A stretch of DNA of 64,000 bases from Psychrobacter urativorans (GTDB lineage Bacteria; Pseudomonadota; Gammaproteobacteria; Pseudomonadales; Moraxellaceae). Location: assembly GCF_001298525.1 (NCBI RefSeq), contig NZ_CP012678.1, positions 2,108,001 to 2,172,000 on the forward strand. The letters are read 5' to 3'. Below are positions 27,498 to 36,597 of this stretch, one piece after another; positions within the stretch are counted from its first letter, which is position 1, and each line of letters begins with the position of its first letter. The translations under genes and the position numbers were made by a program. Below the pieces are notes generated by a model, which did not search any database, was not told the origin of the DNA, and worked only from the letters and a program-made list of their open reading frames with translations.

Positions 27498-27538
27498 TTA
27501 CATTCCAAATTTAACTATTGCTTTTGTCTGATAAGCGC

Positions 27539-28567
27539 TTAAGCCGTCAATTCTTTACGAACGATTGCCGCACCTGCGCTTAATGCCTGCAGCTTACCTC
27601 GTGCCACGTCGCGAGGCAAGGGTGCCATGCCACAGTTGGTCGACGGATAAAGTTTGTCAGCATCCACAAATTGTAGCGCTTTACGTAGCGTATTTGCCAC
27701 TTCTTCTGGTGTTTCAATGGTATTGGTTGCCACATCAATGGCACCGATCATCACTTTTTTACCACGAATTAATTCAATCAAATCCATGGGTACATGTGAA
27801 TTTTGACACTCTAACGATATGATATCAATTTTAGACTGCTGCAACTTAGGAAACGCTTGCTCATATTGGCGCCACTCTGAACCCAGTGTCTTTTTCCAAT
27901 CATTATTGGCTTTGATACCATAGCCGTAGCATATATGCACTGCCGTCTCACATTTTAGCCCTTCAATGGCACGTTCTAAAGTGGCAATACCCCAGTCGTT
28001 CACGTCATCAAAGAACACATTAAATGCTGGTTCGTCGAATTGGATAATATCAACCCCAGCCGCTTCTAATTCTCGCGCTTCTTGATTAAGTATTTTAGCA
28101 AATTCCCACGCCAGTTTTTCACGGCTTTTATAATGACCATCATATAGCGTATCGATCATCGTCATCGGACCAGGTAGCGCCCACTTAATCGGCTGATTAG
28201 TTTGCGCCCGTAGAAACTTAGCATCGTCAACAAATACAGGCTTTTGACGGCTCACCGCACCAACAACTGACGGCACACTCGCATCATAGCGATTACGAAT
28301 GCGCACTGTTTCACGCTGTTTAAAATCCACGCCGTCAAGATGTTCAATAAAGGTGGTCACAAAATGCTGACGAGTCTGCTCGCCATCACTGACGATATCC
28401 AGCCCTGAATGAACTTGTTCCTGCAATGACAAGCGTAGGGCATCTTGTTTGGCTTCAATCAGCTCATCACCCTCGAGCTTCCAAGGTGACCACAGGGTTT
28501 CAGGTTCAGCAAGCCAAGACGGTTTTGGTAAGCTGCCAGCGGTTGAGGTCGGTAATAGTAGTTTCAT
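27539..28567 (-). CDS. mesD: MesD-type core methionine synthase (MetE C-terminal-like)
   Basis: 342 residues equal only the catalytic C-terminal barrel of MetE; the folate-binding N-terminal half is absent. Zinc ligands expected for homocysteine activation are visible as His in VHICYGYG, Glu in SLECQNSH and Cys in STNCGMAP. Core-MetE proteins next to DUF1852 were described as MesD, which makes methionine independently of folate and needs MesX (Price, Deutschbauer, Arkin). The upstream neighbour is DUF1852, 52 bp away. The methyl donor is not known. Confidence 0.9.
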   Translation of the reverse strand: MKLLLPTSTAGSLPKPSWLAEPETLWSPWKLEGDELIEAKQDALRLSLQEQVHSGLDIVSDGEQTRQHFVTTFIEHLDGVDFKQRETVRIRNRYDASVPSVVGAVSRQKPVFVDDAKFLRAQTNQPIKWALPGPMTMIDTLYDGHYKSREKLAWEFAKILNQEARELEAAGVDIIQFDEPAFNVFFDDVNDWGIATLERAIEGLKCETAVHICYGYGIKANNDWKKTLGSEWRQYEQAFPKLQQSKIDIISLECQNSHVPMDLIELIRGKKVMIGAIDVATNTIETPEEVANTLRKALQFVDADKLYPSTNCGMAPLPRDVARGKLQALSAGAAIVRKELTA

Positions 28568-28619
28568 ATTTATTCACTGTTTATATTTTATTTTTATATT
28601 TCGGCTAAATTTTAATGGA

Positions 28620-29627
28620 TTAAGCAACGCACTTTTTTACAGCCTGTTTTTCGACATCATAGGTTGCTGCCCATTGCTCAAGAATGGCTTGGTAAGGCTT
28701 AATAAACTGTTCTTCAGTAAATTTGCCTTGCGTCACTGCCATTTTGCTGCGCTCTTCACGGTCATACACCACTTGCGTCAGAGAGTAATCTTGGTACTTC
28801 AAGCTGGGTTGATACACTTGCGCGGCTGTCGAATTGGCATTATAAATCTCAGGACGGTAAATCTTTTGGAAAGCTTCCATCGTACTGATTGCGCTGATTA
28901 GTTCAAGGTCGGTATAATCACTGACCAAGTCACCAGCAAAGTAAAACGCGAATGGCGCCACACTACCAGCAGGCATAAAGTAGCGCACGGTTAAGCCCAT
29001 TTTGTGAAAATACTCATCAGTCAACGAGTATTCATCTTGTCTGTATTCAACGCCCAGTACCGGATGCTGATTGGTCGTACGGTGATAGGTTTTACTGGTT
29101 GATACACTCAGGCAAATGACTGGCGTTTTATTAAAATTGGCTTGATAGGTCTCAGAATTCAATAAGTATTGAAACAGTTTGCCATGCAAATCACCAAATT
29201 GTGCCGGTGAGTTTGAGGTTGGATTATTATTGTAATGCTCTAACAGGACGACGCTAAAGTCATAATCGCGCACGTAAGATGAGAAACTGTTGCCAATCAT
29301 ACCGTCAATACGCGTGTTATCTTTATGGTCAACAATCGTCGTTTGCAACATCTCTATGATAGGAAAACTATTACCATTACCTTCAATATCCATATCAACA
29401 GATACAATATCAACCTCAACAGAATAACGGTCTGCGGTTGGATTATCCCAATGCGCAAGGGTGTTAAAACGATTATTAATCATGTTTAACGTTTTGCGTA
29501 AGTTCTCTTCACGCTGCTCGCCACGAGCCAAATTTGCAAAGTTCGTGGTCAAACGGGTGCTGCCCGCAGGCTGATAGTTTTCATCAAAACGTATGCGCTT
29601 AATTGAACAGCTAAATTCATTACTCAT
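28620..29627 (-). CDS. mesX: MesX (DUF1852 family protein)
   Basis: 335 residues, soluble. The start FSCSIKRIRFDENYQPAGSTR and the tract RGEQREENLRKTL are typical of DUF1852. In Acinetobacter baylyi-type bacteria this protein is required with MesD for cobalamin- and folate-independent methionine synthesis and works with oxygen. It heads the operon mesX-mesD-flavin reductase; 116 bp upstream is a MetR-like box. Confidence 0.92.
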   Translation of the reverse strand: MSNEFSCSIKRIRFDENYQPAGSTRLTTNFANLARGEQREENLRKTLNMINNRFNTLAHWDNPTADRYSVEVDIVSVDMDIEGNGNSFPIIEMLQTTIVDHKDNTRIDGMIGNSFSSYVRDYDFSVVLLEHYNNNPTSNSPAQFGDLHGKLFQYLLNSETYQANFNKTPVICLSVSTSKTYHRTTNQHPVLGVEYRQDEYSLTDEYFHKMGLTVRYFMPAGSVAPFAFYFAGDLVSDYTDLELISAISTMEAFQKIYRPEIYNANSTAAQVYQPSLKYQDYSLTQVVYDREERSKMAVTQGKFTEEQFIKPYQAILEQWAATYDVEKQAVKKCVA

Positions 29628-29965
29628 GGTGATTCGCTACCTTAATCTATTCTCATTATTTGAGATAAAAGCAAATTGGTGTATGAGATGAATCATACCT
29701 CAATCAAAACATGAATAAAAACGACTTAAATTGAATTAAAGATGAATAAAATTCATTTTAGTGTGTTTATGGTATAAAAAAGGATTGAATAGCGGAAGTT
29801 TTGACGACTGATTTTTTAACGACTTATTTAATGCAGTGCCAATATAGAGTGGGATAAATAACTGATAATAAGATAAACTTCTTTACGCTTGACTGTCCGA
29901 GCATTTGCAAAAGGGCAGTGCTATAAAGACATTAACAAAAGAACATCGATATAAGGCACATTGCT
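29628..29965. promoter_or_regulatory. divergent intergenic region of mesX and NADAR gene
   Basis: AT-rich 338 bases. A TGAA-N5-TTCA site lies at 29743-29755. No riboswitch-like structure was recognised. Confidence 0.5.
29743..29755. promoter_or_regulatory. MetR-like box upstream of mesX
   Basis: TGAATAAAATTCA matches the MetR consensus TGAANNNNNTTCA exactly. MetR activates metE in enterics. A metR gene is not in the window. Confidence 0.5.
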
Positions 29966-30700
29966 ATGGAACCAAGACAGAACCCTATGGAACAAACTCA
30001 AAACGCGGTAGAACACAAACCCGTCTTCATGCCTAGAGTCAACAGTGACAATCTGGTAAAAACGGACATGGTTAGGTTTGAGCGTCATGTGGGATTCGCC
30101 AGTAGACAAAAGAAAAAATCCATCAATGATATGCATCAAGTGATTCGCAAGAAATATGGGTTTAATAATGTCTTAGAGCTATCAAGTAAATCTGGTAATA
30201 AACTGAGTTTTTTGCTCAGTCCATTAAGCTTAAAGCTAACTAATGAGTATGATGGTAAGCAATATAGTGTCGAAAATGCCTTTCAAAGCAGTGGTGTTTT
30301 TGAGGACGGTGGTCCTTATACCGACTTGCTGACAGCGCCGCCAAGACAAGCCAAAAAAGATGAGCGCTTAATAACTTCGGGTGAATTAATTAGCTACAAT
30401 TATTTTGGTATAGAGTGGAGCGTAGAGCCACTGACCGCGTTTTATGATTGGCTGTATGTGAATGCTCTCAAGCAAAACACTCAGCTACATGAAGAGGTCA
30501 TGCAATATCAAGCGTTTACTGATATGGAGTTTAATCCCAAAAAGTCTATCCATTGTGCGGCTTATGCGCTGGCGATGTTTGTAGCGCTCAATAAACGAGA
30601 GCTGCTCGATAATATTGAAGACCCTGCAGTATTTTTTAACTTATATCATGAATTTAAAATAAGTAATACCGAGCATCTTTTAGAAGCGGGTTGGATCTGA
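29966..30700 (+). CDS. NADAR-domain antitoxin of the DarT1-associated type
   Basis: 244 residues, cytoplasmic. The text VKTDMVRFERHVGFASRQKK, VENAFQSSGVFEDGGPYTD, KKDERLITSGELISYNYFG and FTDMEFNPKKSIHCAAYALA matches the NADAR antitoxins that accompany DarT1 ADP-ribosyltransferase toxins and remove ADP-ribose from DNA guanine. A DarT1 gene (about 200 residues) would be expected next to it but neither neighbour is one: mesX lies upstream on the other strand and an HdeD-like membrane protein downstream. It is therefore an orphan. The start at 29966 has AAGG ten bases upstream; an in-frame ATG follows at 29987. Confidence 0.8.
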   Translation: MEPRQNPMEQTQNAVEHKPVFMPRVNSDNLVKTDMVRFERHVGFASRQKKKSINDMHQVIRKKYGFNNVLELSSKSGNKLSFLLSPLSLKLTNEYDGKQYSVENAFQSSGVFEDGGPYTDLLTAPPRQAKKDERLITSGELISYNYFGIEWSVEPLTAFYDWLYVNALKQNTQLHEEVMQYQAFTDMEFNPKKSIHCAAYALAMFVALNKRELLDNIEDPAVFFNLYHEFKISNTEHLLEAGWI

Positions 30701-30882
30701 TAGCGAGACTATATCTTGGTCAATGACCTATATCGCGGTCAGTTAGCAGAGAGTTCAGCAGAATACAATGAGAAAAAACTGACGTTAACATAATTGTATT
30801 TATAGATAACTGCGGTCATACACGCGACCGATATCCACAGGTTATACTATATATTCTATTACGTTATAGGTAAGGTAACCTT

Positions 30883-31389
30883 ATGAATCGTATGTTCTGG
30901 TTGGTAGTTGGCATCATCAGTATTCTTGGGGGTATTTTTGCCCTATTAAATCCACTCAGTGCGACATTCGCTGCTGAGCAGTTGGCAGGTTGGTTATTTT
31001 TATTCGTAGGTACTTTACAGATTTTCGTACTATTTCTTGCTCCGACGACTATGGGTAAAGTGTTCGCTGCTGTCGGCGGTGTGATTGGTTTGTTACTAGG
31101 TTTTGAGCTATTACGTGAGCCACTTCAAGGTATCTTAACGTTAACGATGGTCGTTGCTATCTTGTTTATGGCGACAGGTATTGTCAGAACGGTATTTGCC
31201 TTCGGTTTGCGCGGAACACCAGCATTTATACCGGTTTTACTTTCTGGCTTAGTTTCGTTTGTATTAGCAATAATGATCTTTTCTGGTTATCCACAGTCAG
31301 CCACGTATATACTCGGTGTTTTACTTGCCGTTGAGCTTATTTCTAACGGAATATCGTTAGTGATGTACTCACGCATTCAACCAGCATAA
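30883..31389 (+). CDS. HdeD-like DUF308 membrane protein
   Basis: 168 residues forming six hydrophobic segments with the DUF308 pattern GGIFALLNPL...AEQLAGWLFLFVG and FELLREPLQGILTLTM. E. coli HdeD takes part in acid resistance at high density; the role here is not shown. TAAGG ribosome-binding site before the ATG. Confidence 0.88.
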   Translation: MNRMFWLVVGIISILGGIFALLNPLSATFAAEQLAGWLFLFVGTLQIFVLFLAPTTMGKVFAAVGGVIGLLLGFELLREPLQGILTLTMVVAILFMATGIVRTVFAFGLRGTPAFIPVLLSGLVSFVLAIMIFSGYPQSATYILGVLLAVELISNGISLVMYSRIQPA

Positions 31390-31448
31390 ACGTGACATTA
31401 GCGATACGTTAAGTGCTTTATCAAGACGATAACAAACATCAATAAAAT

Positions 31449-31472
31449 GCTCCTTAATAAGGGGCTTTTATT
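31449..31472 (+). terminator. intrinsic terminator after HdeD-like gene
   Basis: Seven-bp stem (31449-31455 with 31459-31465) followed by TTTTATT; the flanks (from 31437) extend the pairing further. Confidence 0.7.
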
Positions 31473-31475
31473 GAT

Positions 31476-31845
31476 GTGGCTATTAGGATTAGGTTCTATC
31501 AGTTTCTTTAATTTTAACTTTAATACTAATAACTTTCGGGAACTTGAGTTATACCTTTCGGCTTTTTCTACTACATATAGGAGACTATTAATACTGTCAA
31601 AGTGAGTAGTTCTATACGATATGTCATGAGTATTAGAGATACTATATTAGCAAACAACTCTTCTCTTTTACTATCAGAAAATTCTATGATCACGCTCTAA
31701 ACTGTGTAACTCCTGTTGCTTGATCAGACGACAATCTTACGGTTTTCTAAAAATTTATTTCAAAATATTTCTTTTATGTTTTATATTTGTTATTATACAG
31801 AGCTTTTTTTAAAACGATATTGAATCCCATTTTAAGGTAAATATA
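31476..31845. other. intergenic stretch before the outer-membrane protein gene
   Basis: About 370 AT-rich bases; no ORF with a ribosome-binding site. It probably carries the promoter and leader of the next gene, but I cannot place the boxes with confidence. Confidence 0.5.
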
Positions 31846-32391
31846 ATGAAAACTTCACAGAAAGCTCTACTTGCATTAATCACGGGTTGTTTCCTAAGCG
31901 TTAGTGCGCAAGCAGCAATGTCTTATGGTAATGGTCAACCATATATTGGTGCAAAAGTAGGTAAGTTCATGTTAGATGATGATGGACTTGATAGTCTTGA
32001 TGACGCTACTGCATATGGCGTTTATGGTGGTTATAACTTTACCCCTAATGTTGGTGTTGAAGTTGAATATGTAGGTTCGAGTGATGCAGATGTTAGTCTT
32101 GACGGTTTTAACGCTGAATATAATGTAAAAACATATGGTGCGTATGGTACTTATCGTTATCAATTCCCAAATACTGCACTCTATGCTAAAGGCAAGCTCG
32201 GTATTGCTAAAGTAGAAACAGAAGTGTCATTCCTAGGATACAGCGAATCTGGTAGTGATACCGGTATTGCTGGTGGTCTTGGTTTAGGTTATGTAGTCAA
32301 CCCTAATGTTGCCATTGAAGCAGAATACGCTATGATGCAGGGTGATGCAGATGCTAATCTATTAACTGTTGGCGCTAACTTCAAATTCTAA
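31846..32391 (+). CDS. outer-membrane beta-barrel protein (OmpA/OmpW-like porin fold)
   Basis: 181 residues with a Sec signal peptide (cleavage after SVSAQA, about residue 23). The mature part consists of alternating strands: YIGAKVGKFML, ATAYGVYGGYNFTPNVGVEVEYV, TYGAYGTYRYQFPN, LGLGYVVNPNVAIEAEYAMM, and ends in phenylalanine (ANFKF), the usual recognition for outer-membrane assembly. It matches the eight-stranded 'outer membrane protein beta-barrel' family. AAGG ribosome-binding site, ATG. Role unknown. Confidence 0.88.
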   Translation: MKTSQKALLALITGCFLSVSAQAAMSYGNGQPYIGAKVGKFMLDDDGLDSLDDATAYGVYGGYNFTPNVGVEVEYVGSSDADVSLDGFNAEYNVKTYGAYGTYRYQFPNTALYAKGKLGIAKVETEVSFLGYSESGSDTGIAGGLGLGYVVNPNVAIEAEYAMMQGDADANLLTVGANFKF

Positions 32392-32428
32392 TTTAAGATT
32401 TTAAAGTTATATTCCTAAGAAAATAAAA

Positions 32429-32458
32429 AACGATCATATTAAGTGGTCGTTTTTTTAT
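32429..32458 (+). terminator. intrinsic terminator after barrel protein gene
   Basis: Arms 32429-32436 and 32444-32451 (8 bp with one G-T pair) followed by seven T. Confidence 0.85.
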
Positions 32459-32646
32459 GGGTTGAATATATGTATGTGGTTACTAAAGGATTACGAGATA
32501 AATAGAGCATATATTTAATGACTGCGATAGTTATTAACTGAGCCGATGAGCATACATTTTTAATTATTTGCAAATTTCAATCAATATAAACGTGTAGTGA
32601 TCATCGGTTTTGATAACTTATTTACGAGAGCGTATATCCAATTTAC

Positions 32647-33669
32647 TTAAAGTAAAAGTGGGAATTGATAAACGTTAGCATATATCAGAGTGCCAATCAG
32701 CACCCCAGCCACACTCAGCCAAATCATATAAATTTGAGACGTTGACCACTGTATTTGCCATTTAATTTTATGCCTTGCAGTGAGCCATTCGGTCACACTA
32801 ATCGCGACAGTCAGCCACAATGCGCCTACTAAATACCCTCCCAACACATCACTCAAATAATGCTCATTCAGCACAATTCTGCTCAATCCTACCAATATAG
32901 AAAAAAAGACAGTAATGACGAATATACGGATTTGTCGGATAAAATTTTGACTAAAACGAATAGCAAGGTAAGCAATAAATCCATATAGAGCAACCGCAAT
33001 CGTCGCATGTCCGCTCGGAAAGGAATCGGTCTGCTCAAACAGTAAAATATCTGCGGGTCGCGCGCGATGAAATAACAGCTTACTGAGAAAGGTAAATACA
33101 GTACTCCCTAAAGTAGCTACCAGCAATCCAATCAATAGATAGCGTTGGCGAATAGTCCAGCATATAACACAGACTAAAAACACCACTAAACAGGTCGTTG
33201 CGGTAGACGCGAAACTGGTAATCAGAATAAAAAAATCCACGATGGGCGACGTACGCAGCATACTCATCTGGTGGGACACAAAATAGTCCATTGCCACAAT
33301 AGAATCTGAAGTGACGACATCTTCAACCAGTCCGATAAACAGTGACACGATATAAGCCATAACTATAAATAGCAGTGTCAAAGGTAAGCCATAAAAATGC
33401 TGTACGTGAAACCGTTGTGCTAAAAAATGATAAGTTTTTGGATAACTCTTTTTTAATCGAATAAATTGTTTGTTTTTCTCAAAATACTGTTTAAAACGTA
33501 TCCAATTTCGCATCACTTGAGTAAGCGTTTTCTCGCCATAATGAATAATCACGTACTGCAAAACCCACAAAAAAATAATCATGAATCCAAGCAGGAGTCC
33601 TAAGGTGAATAACTGCTGATTGGATTGGATGAGTGTCATCATGGTTGAAGGTTTTTCCTTGTGGAGCAC
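32647..33669 (-). CDS. PAP2-family membrane phosphatase
   Basis: 340 residues with about six or seven hydrophobic segments. The three-part PAP2 active site is complete: KLLFHRARP, SFPSGHAT and SRIVLNEHYLSDV. Such enzymes dephosphorylate undecaprenyl diphosphate or phosphatidic acid on the outer face of the inner membrane. The frame opens with GTG at 33669; the ATG pair at 33642/33639 may be the true start. It stands alone. Confidence 0.9.
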   Translation of the reverse strand: MLHKEKPSTMMTLIQSNQQLFTLGLLLGFMIIFLWVLQYVIIHYGEKTLTQVMRNWIRFKQYFEKNKQFIRLKKSYPKTYHFLAQRFHVQHFYGLPLTLLFIVMAYIVSLFIGLVEDVVTSDSIVAMDYFVSHQMSMLRTSPIVDFFILITSFASTATTCLVVFLVCVICWTIRQRYLLIGLLVATLGSTVFTFLSKLLFHRARPADILLFEQTDSFPSGHATIAVALYGFIAYLAIRFSQNFIRQIRIFVITVFFSILVGLSRIVLNEHYLSDVLGGYLVGALWLTVAISVTEWLTARHKIKWQIQWSTSQIYMIWLSVAGVLIGTLIYANVYQFPLLL

Positions 33670-33888
33670 TTTTTGTGGGTTTGCTCGCTGAATGGTTTAT
33701 TTTTTTAACAATCTATTTTTCGATCAAACAGATATGACAGTATTCATGAAACCGTCGGCTTTATAAAGGTTTAGAGGATAATAAAGATTTAAAGAATAAT
33801 AGTGGTAATTCCCAATGACAAGGCAATTATGAATGAAAACAGTATGGTTATTTAAAGAGCAATTTCGAAGGTCAATTCTTAGGTAATA

Positions 33889-33916
33889 AAAAGCCCTGCA
33901 ACTTGCAGGGCTTTTT
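33889..33916. terminator. bidirectional terminator after acidic repeat gene
   Basis: Arms AAAAGCCCTGCAA/TTGCAGGGCTTTT, flanked by A and T. It ends the minus-strand repeat-protein transcript. Confidence 0.9.
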
Positions 33917-33931
33917 AAGCAATTTGATAGA

Positions 33932-34453
33932 TTAATCTTCTTTACGAGCTTCTTTAATTTTCTTAGCAGCCAATTCCATCACATCTGCCGCTTTATCAGC
34001 TAATGACCCAACGACCTCTTTTGCTTTAGTAATAGCAGACTCTGTTAAAGAGGCATCTTCACTATCTTTAGCATCTGATTCTTTGGTATCCTCACTGTCT
34101 TTAGCATCTGATTCTTTGGTATCCTCACTGTCTTTAGCGTCAGACTCTTTGGCATCTTTACTGTCTTTAGCGTCAGACTCTTTGGCATCTTTACTGTCTT
34201 TAGCGTCAGACTCTTTGGCATCTTTATTGTCTTTAACGTCAGACTCTTTGTCATCTTTACTGTCTTTAGCGCCAGATTCTTTGTTATCTTTATTGTCTTT
34301 AGCGCCAGATTCTTTGTTATCTTTATTGTCTTTAGCGTCAGACTCTTTAATATCGTCGTGTTTAGTGTCATCGTGCTTAGTATTTTCGTGCTTAGTGTCT
34401 TCGTGTTTAGTATCGTTGTGCTTATTGTTATCCGTAGCTTTAGAGTTACTCAT
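33932..34453 (-). CDS. acidic Lys/Asp/Glu repeat protein
   Basis: 173 residues, no signal peptide. Residues 13-37 are five 5-residue units (DTKHE-like); residues 38-134 are eight full and one partial 11-residue units of the type SDAKDSKDAKE; the last 38 residues form an amphipathic helix region (ITKAKEVVGSLADKAADVMELA). The protein is almost pure charge and must be disordered before the helix. Such proteins recall stress hydrophilins, but I do not recognise a family. Start ATG at 34453 is preceded by an AGGGATT-type site. Confidence 0.75.
   Translation of the reverse strand: MSNSKATDNNKHNDTKHEDTKHENTKHDDTKHDDIKESDAKDNKDNKESGAKDNKDNKESGAKDSKDDKESDVKDNKDAKESDAKDSKDAKESDAKDSKDAKESDAKDSEDTKESDAKDSEDTKESDAKDSEDASLTESAITKAKEVVGSLADKAADVMELAAKKIKEARKED
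34052..34342 (-). repeat. 33-bp tandem repeat tract inside the acidic protein gene
   Basis: Eight full units and one partial unit of 33 bp encode the 11-residue repeats; the 3' (lower-coordinate) copies are most alike, a sign of recent expansion. Adjacent 15-bp units lie at 34343-34417. Confidence 0.85.
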
Positions 34454-34617
34454 GATTTAATCCCTATAGTGATGTTGTTTTTAGTTTTGTGTGACTAACT
34501 GTTGTGTTACTAACATAGACCTTACCACCTTACTGATTTAGCTGTCTGTATATCATAAGTTTCAATAAGTAATAAAAGATGTAGACTAATTTTATTATGC
34601 CATTCCAAGGATAGTTC

Positions 34618-35565
34618 ATGAGTGAATTCACAAAGCAAGAGGTATCTCGCCACAATCATGCGTGGTTGATTCCCTTTATTTGTCTTTTAGTGGGCGGTTT
34701 ACTACTCGGTATCTCTACCAATATAGCAAAATACGCAGGTAATATCGGCTTAACGCCACTGGCTTTTTTATTCTGGTCGATCACGGGCGCTGCAATTATT
34801 TTGTCAGTAGTGGCGCTGTTACGGCATGAGCATCCGCCTTTAAGCGCACGTGGTTTTGAATATTATTTTGTGGCTGCGCTGGTCAGTGTGGCTGGTTCTA
34901 ATTTAATATTTTTCTCCGCCATTCCGCATGTCGGTGCAGGGTTTGTGGCAATGATGATTGCGCTACCACCGCTGCTTACTTATCTTGGAGCTCTAGCATT
35001 GCGGATAGAGCGCTTCAATACCATGCGCGCTTTTGGGGTTGCTGCGGCACTTGCCGGTGCGGGGGTATTAGCTGTACGCAAGTTTTCCGCACCCGATGCC
35101 AGTATATTTTGGATTTTAATCGCACTCTGTGGTCCCGTTTTGCTTGCCATTGGCAATATCTATCGTACATTAAGATGGCCAGATAAAGCCTCTCCGAGTG
35201 CGCTTGCACCGGGTATGTTAATTGCGGCGGCAATTTGGCTAGGGATGGTGAGTGTATTATCAGACTTTTCACTGGCGGTTCCTCATGGCGAAATCCTACC
35301 GCTTGCTCTCATTGCGCTACAAGCTTGTATTTTTGCAGGACAATTCTTACTGTTGTTTTTACTACAAAAAACGGGTGGTCCGGTGTTATTAAGTTTACTG
35401 GGGTCAGTTGGGGCAATCGTTGGCGTTCCTGTCGCAGTATTTGTACAAGGGGAAAGCGTACCGGATGGAATTATTCTAGGCGCATCTCTCATTGCGCTTG
35501 GTGTTGGCTTGGTGACATGGGGTGGCATAAAAATGACAGCGTCATTGCCCAAAAAAAGTGAATAA
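34618..35565 (+). CDS. DMT-superfamily (EamA) transporter
   Basis: 315 residues, about ten hydrophobic segments forming two EamA halves (about 15-145 and 165-305; FFSAIPHVGAGFVAMMIALPP, then GAIVGVPVAVFVQGE). Drug/metabolite exporters of this type move amino acids or other small molecules. AAGGAT lies just before ATG. Substrate unknown; a convergent terminator separates it from the next gene. Confidence 0.88.
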   Translation: MSEFTKQEVSRHNHAWLIPFICLLVGGLLLGISTNIAKYAGNIGLTPLAFLFWSITGAAIILSVVALLRHEHPPLSARGFEYYFVAALVSVAGSNLIFFSAIPHVGAGFVAMMIALPPLLTYLGALALRIERFNTMRAFGVAAALAGAGVLAVRKFSAPDASIFWILIALCGPVLLAIGNIYRTLRWPDKASPSALAPGMLIAAAIWLGMVSVLSDFSLAVPHGEILPLALIALQACIFAGQFLLLFLLQKTGGPVLLSLLGSVGAIVGVPVAVFVQGESVPDGIILGASLIALGVGLVTWGGIKMTASLPKKSE

Positions 35566-35608
35566 AAAACCCACGCCGTGCTGCTAATAACAGTCAGGTG
35601 GGTTTTTC
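35565..35608. terminator. bidirectional terminator
   Basis: Arms AAAACCCAC and GTGGGTTTT separated by about 24 bases with T-run; between convergent DMT and lipoprotein genes. Confidence 0.75.
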
Positions 35609-35641
35609 ATTGATACTTTTAATAAAATATTAAGGCAATTA

Positions 35642-36346
35642 CTATTTACTGGTAAAATTTATCGTTTGAGTACCATTAGCAGTAGGCACTGTAATGGTTA
35701 ATTTACTATCTAAGATGTCACCTTTGGCATTGATTTTGTAACATTCTGCGGCGCTGCCATTGGGATCAACCGCCAATAAGGCATTGGCTGAGCTGTTGAT
35801 ACAAAACCACGCGGTTTTATTGCTATCTTGCAGCAAAGACCAAGATTGGTTATATACGCCTATTCTTTTACGTTGACTGCTATCACTATAGACCGTTTCT
35901 GTGATTAATGGACTTGCCTCACCAACCTGAGCCATTTTTGGGATAGTCGTCGTCTGTGTCGATACTGAATATTCACCGGAGCTGCTGGTATAGCCATGGA
36001 ACACTAATGGTGAAAGGGTGAAGTAGTTGATACTGACGGATTGATTGACCACTTGATTGTCCGATTTATTAATCGTATTGACTTCAGCACCTTGAACTTG
36101 TTTATTGTTAAATACCATACTGCCTTTAGGCGTGACTTTGATTTCGGCTGATAGATTTTGGTTATCGACAACCGCCACCAAGTTCTGGCTACGTGCTTTG
36201 GTATAAATGTTGAGCATTGCCGTTTCGACGGGATATTGAGTGACAACCGTGTTTTGATTGCCATTACCAATTGATGTGCCACCATTCATACTCGTACAGG
36301 CGCTTAAACTTAGCGCAACCGCAACGCCCAATCCTAGTTTTTTCAT
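35642..36346 (-). CDS. lipoprotein of unknown function
   Basis: 234 residues. MKKLGLGVAVALSLSAC is a lipoprotein signal with Cys17 as the acylation site. The mature part is Ser/Thr/Asn-rich and probably beta-stranded, with two Cys (WFCIN, AECYK) that could form a disulfide. No family recognised. AAGGAT ribosome-binding site nine bases before the ATG. Confidence 0.7.
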   Translation of the reverse strand: MKKLGLGVAVALSLSACTSMNGGTSIGNGNQNTVVTQYPVETAMLNIYTKARSQNLVAVVDNQNLSAEIKVTPKGSMVFNNKQVQGAEVNTINKSDNQVVNQSVSINYFTLSPLVFHGYTSSSGEYSVSTQTTTIPKMAQVGEASPLITETVYSDSSQRKRIGVYNQSWSLLQDSNKTAWFCINSSANALLAVDPNGSAAECYKINAKGDILDSKLTITVPTANGTQTINFTSK

Positions 36347-36597
36347 GATTTTATCCTTAAAATTATTGAGAGAAATTATTTTAATCTTTACTATAATTGC
36401 ATTTTAAGCCAATGACATCTGTCAGTTATTTGCAATCTTAACCTATCTGAATCTAGTAAAACAGTCTGTGATACTGTCGATACCGCTCACATTTACCGCT
36501 TATCATTGTATAATATCGCTATCAGCTACAGTGTTATTACGGTTGGATATCATGCAACTGTATCCGTCATTCACCCTCATATTGAAATGGATAACTT

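Noticed and set aside
29628..29965. SAM or cobalamin riboswitch before mesX
   Set aside because: I found no conserved stem pattern; a protein-binding MetR-like site explains control better.
29628..30882. Hidden or broken DarT1 toxin next to the NADAR gene
   Set aside because: The flanking non-coding stretches are too short and show no matching residues in any frame.
34052..34342. Possible CRISPR-like array
   Set aside because: Repeats are contiguous with no unique spacers and encode protein repeats in frame.
34083..34460. Long + strand frame of Ser/Leu repeats opposite the acidic protein
   Set aside because: It is open only because the 33-bp units are a multiple of three; no ribosome-binding site and an implausible protein.
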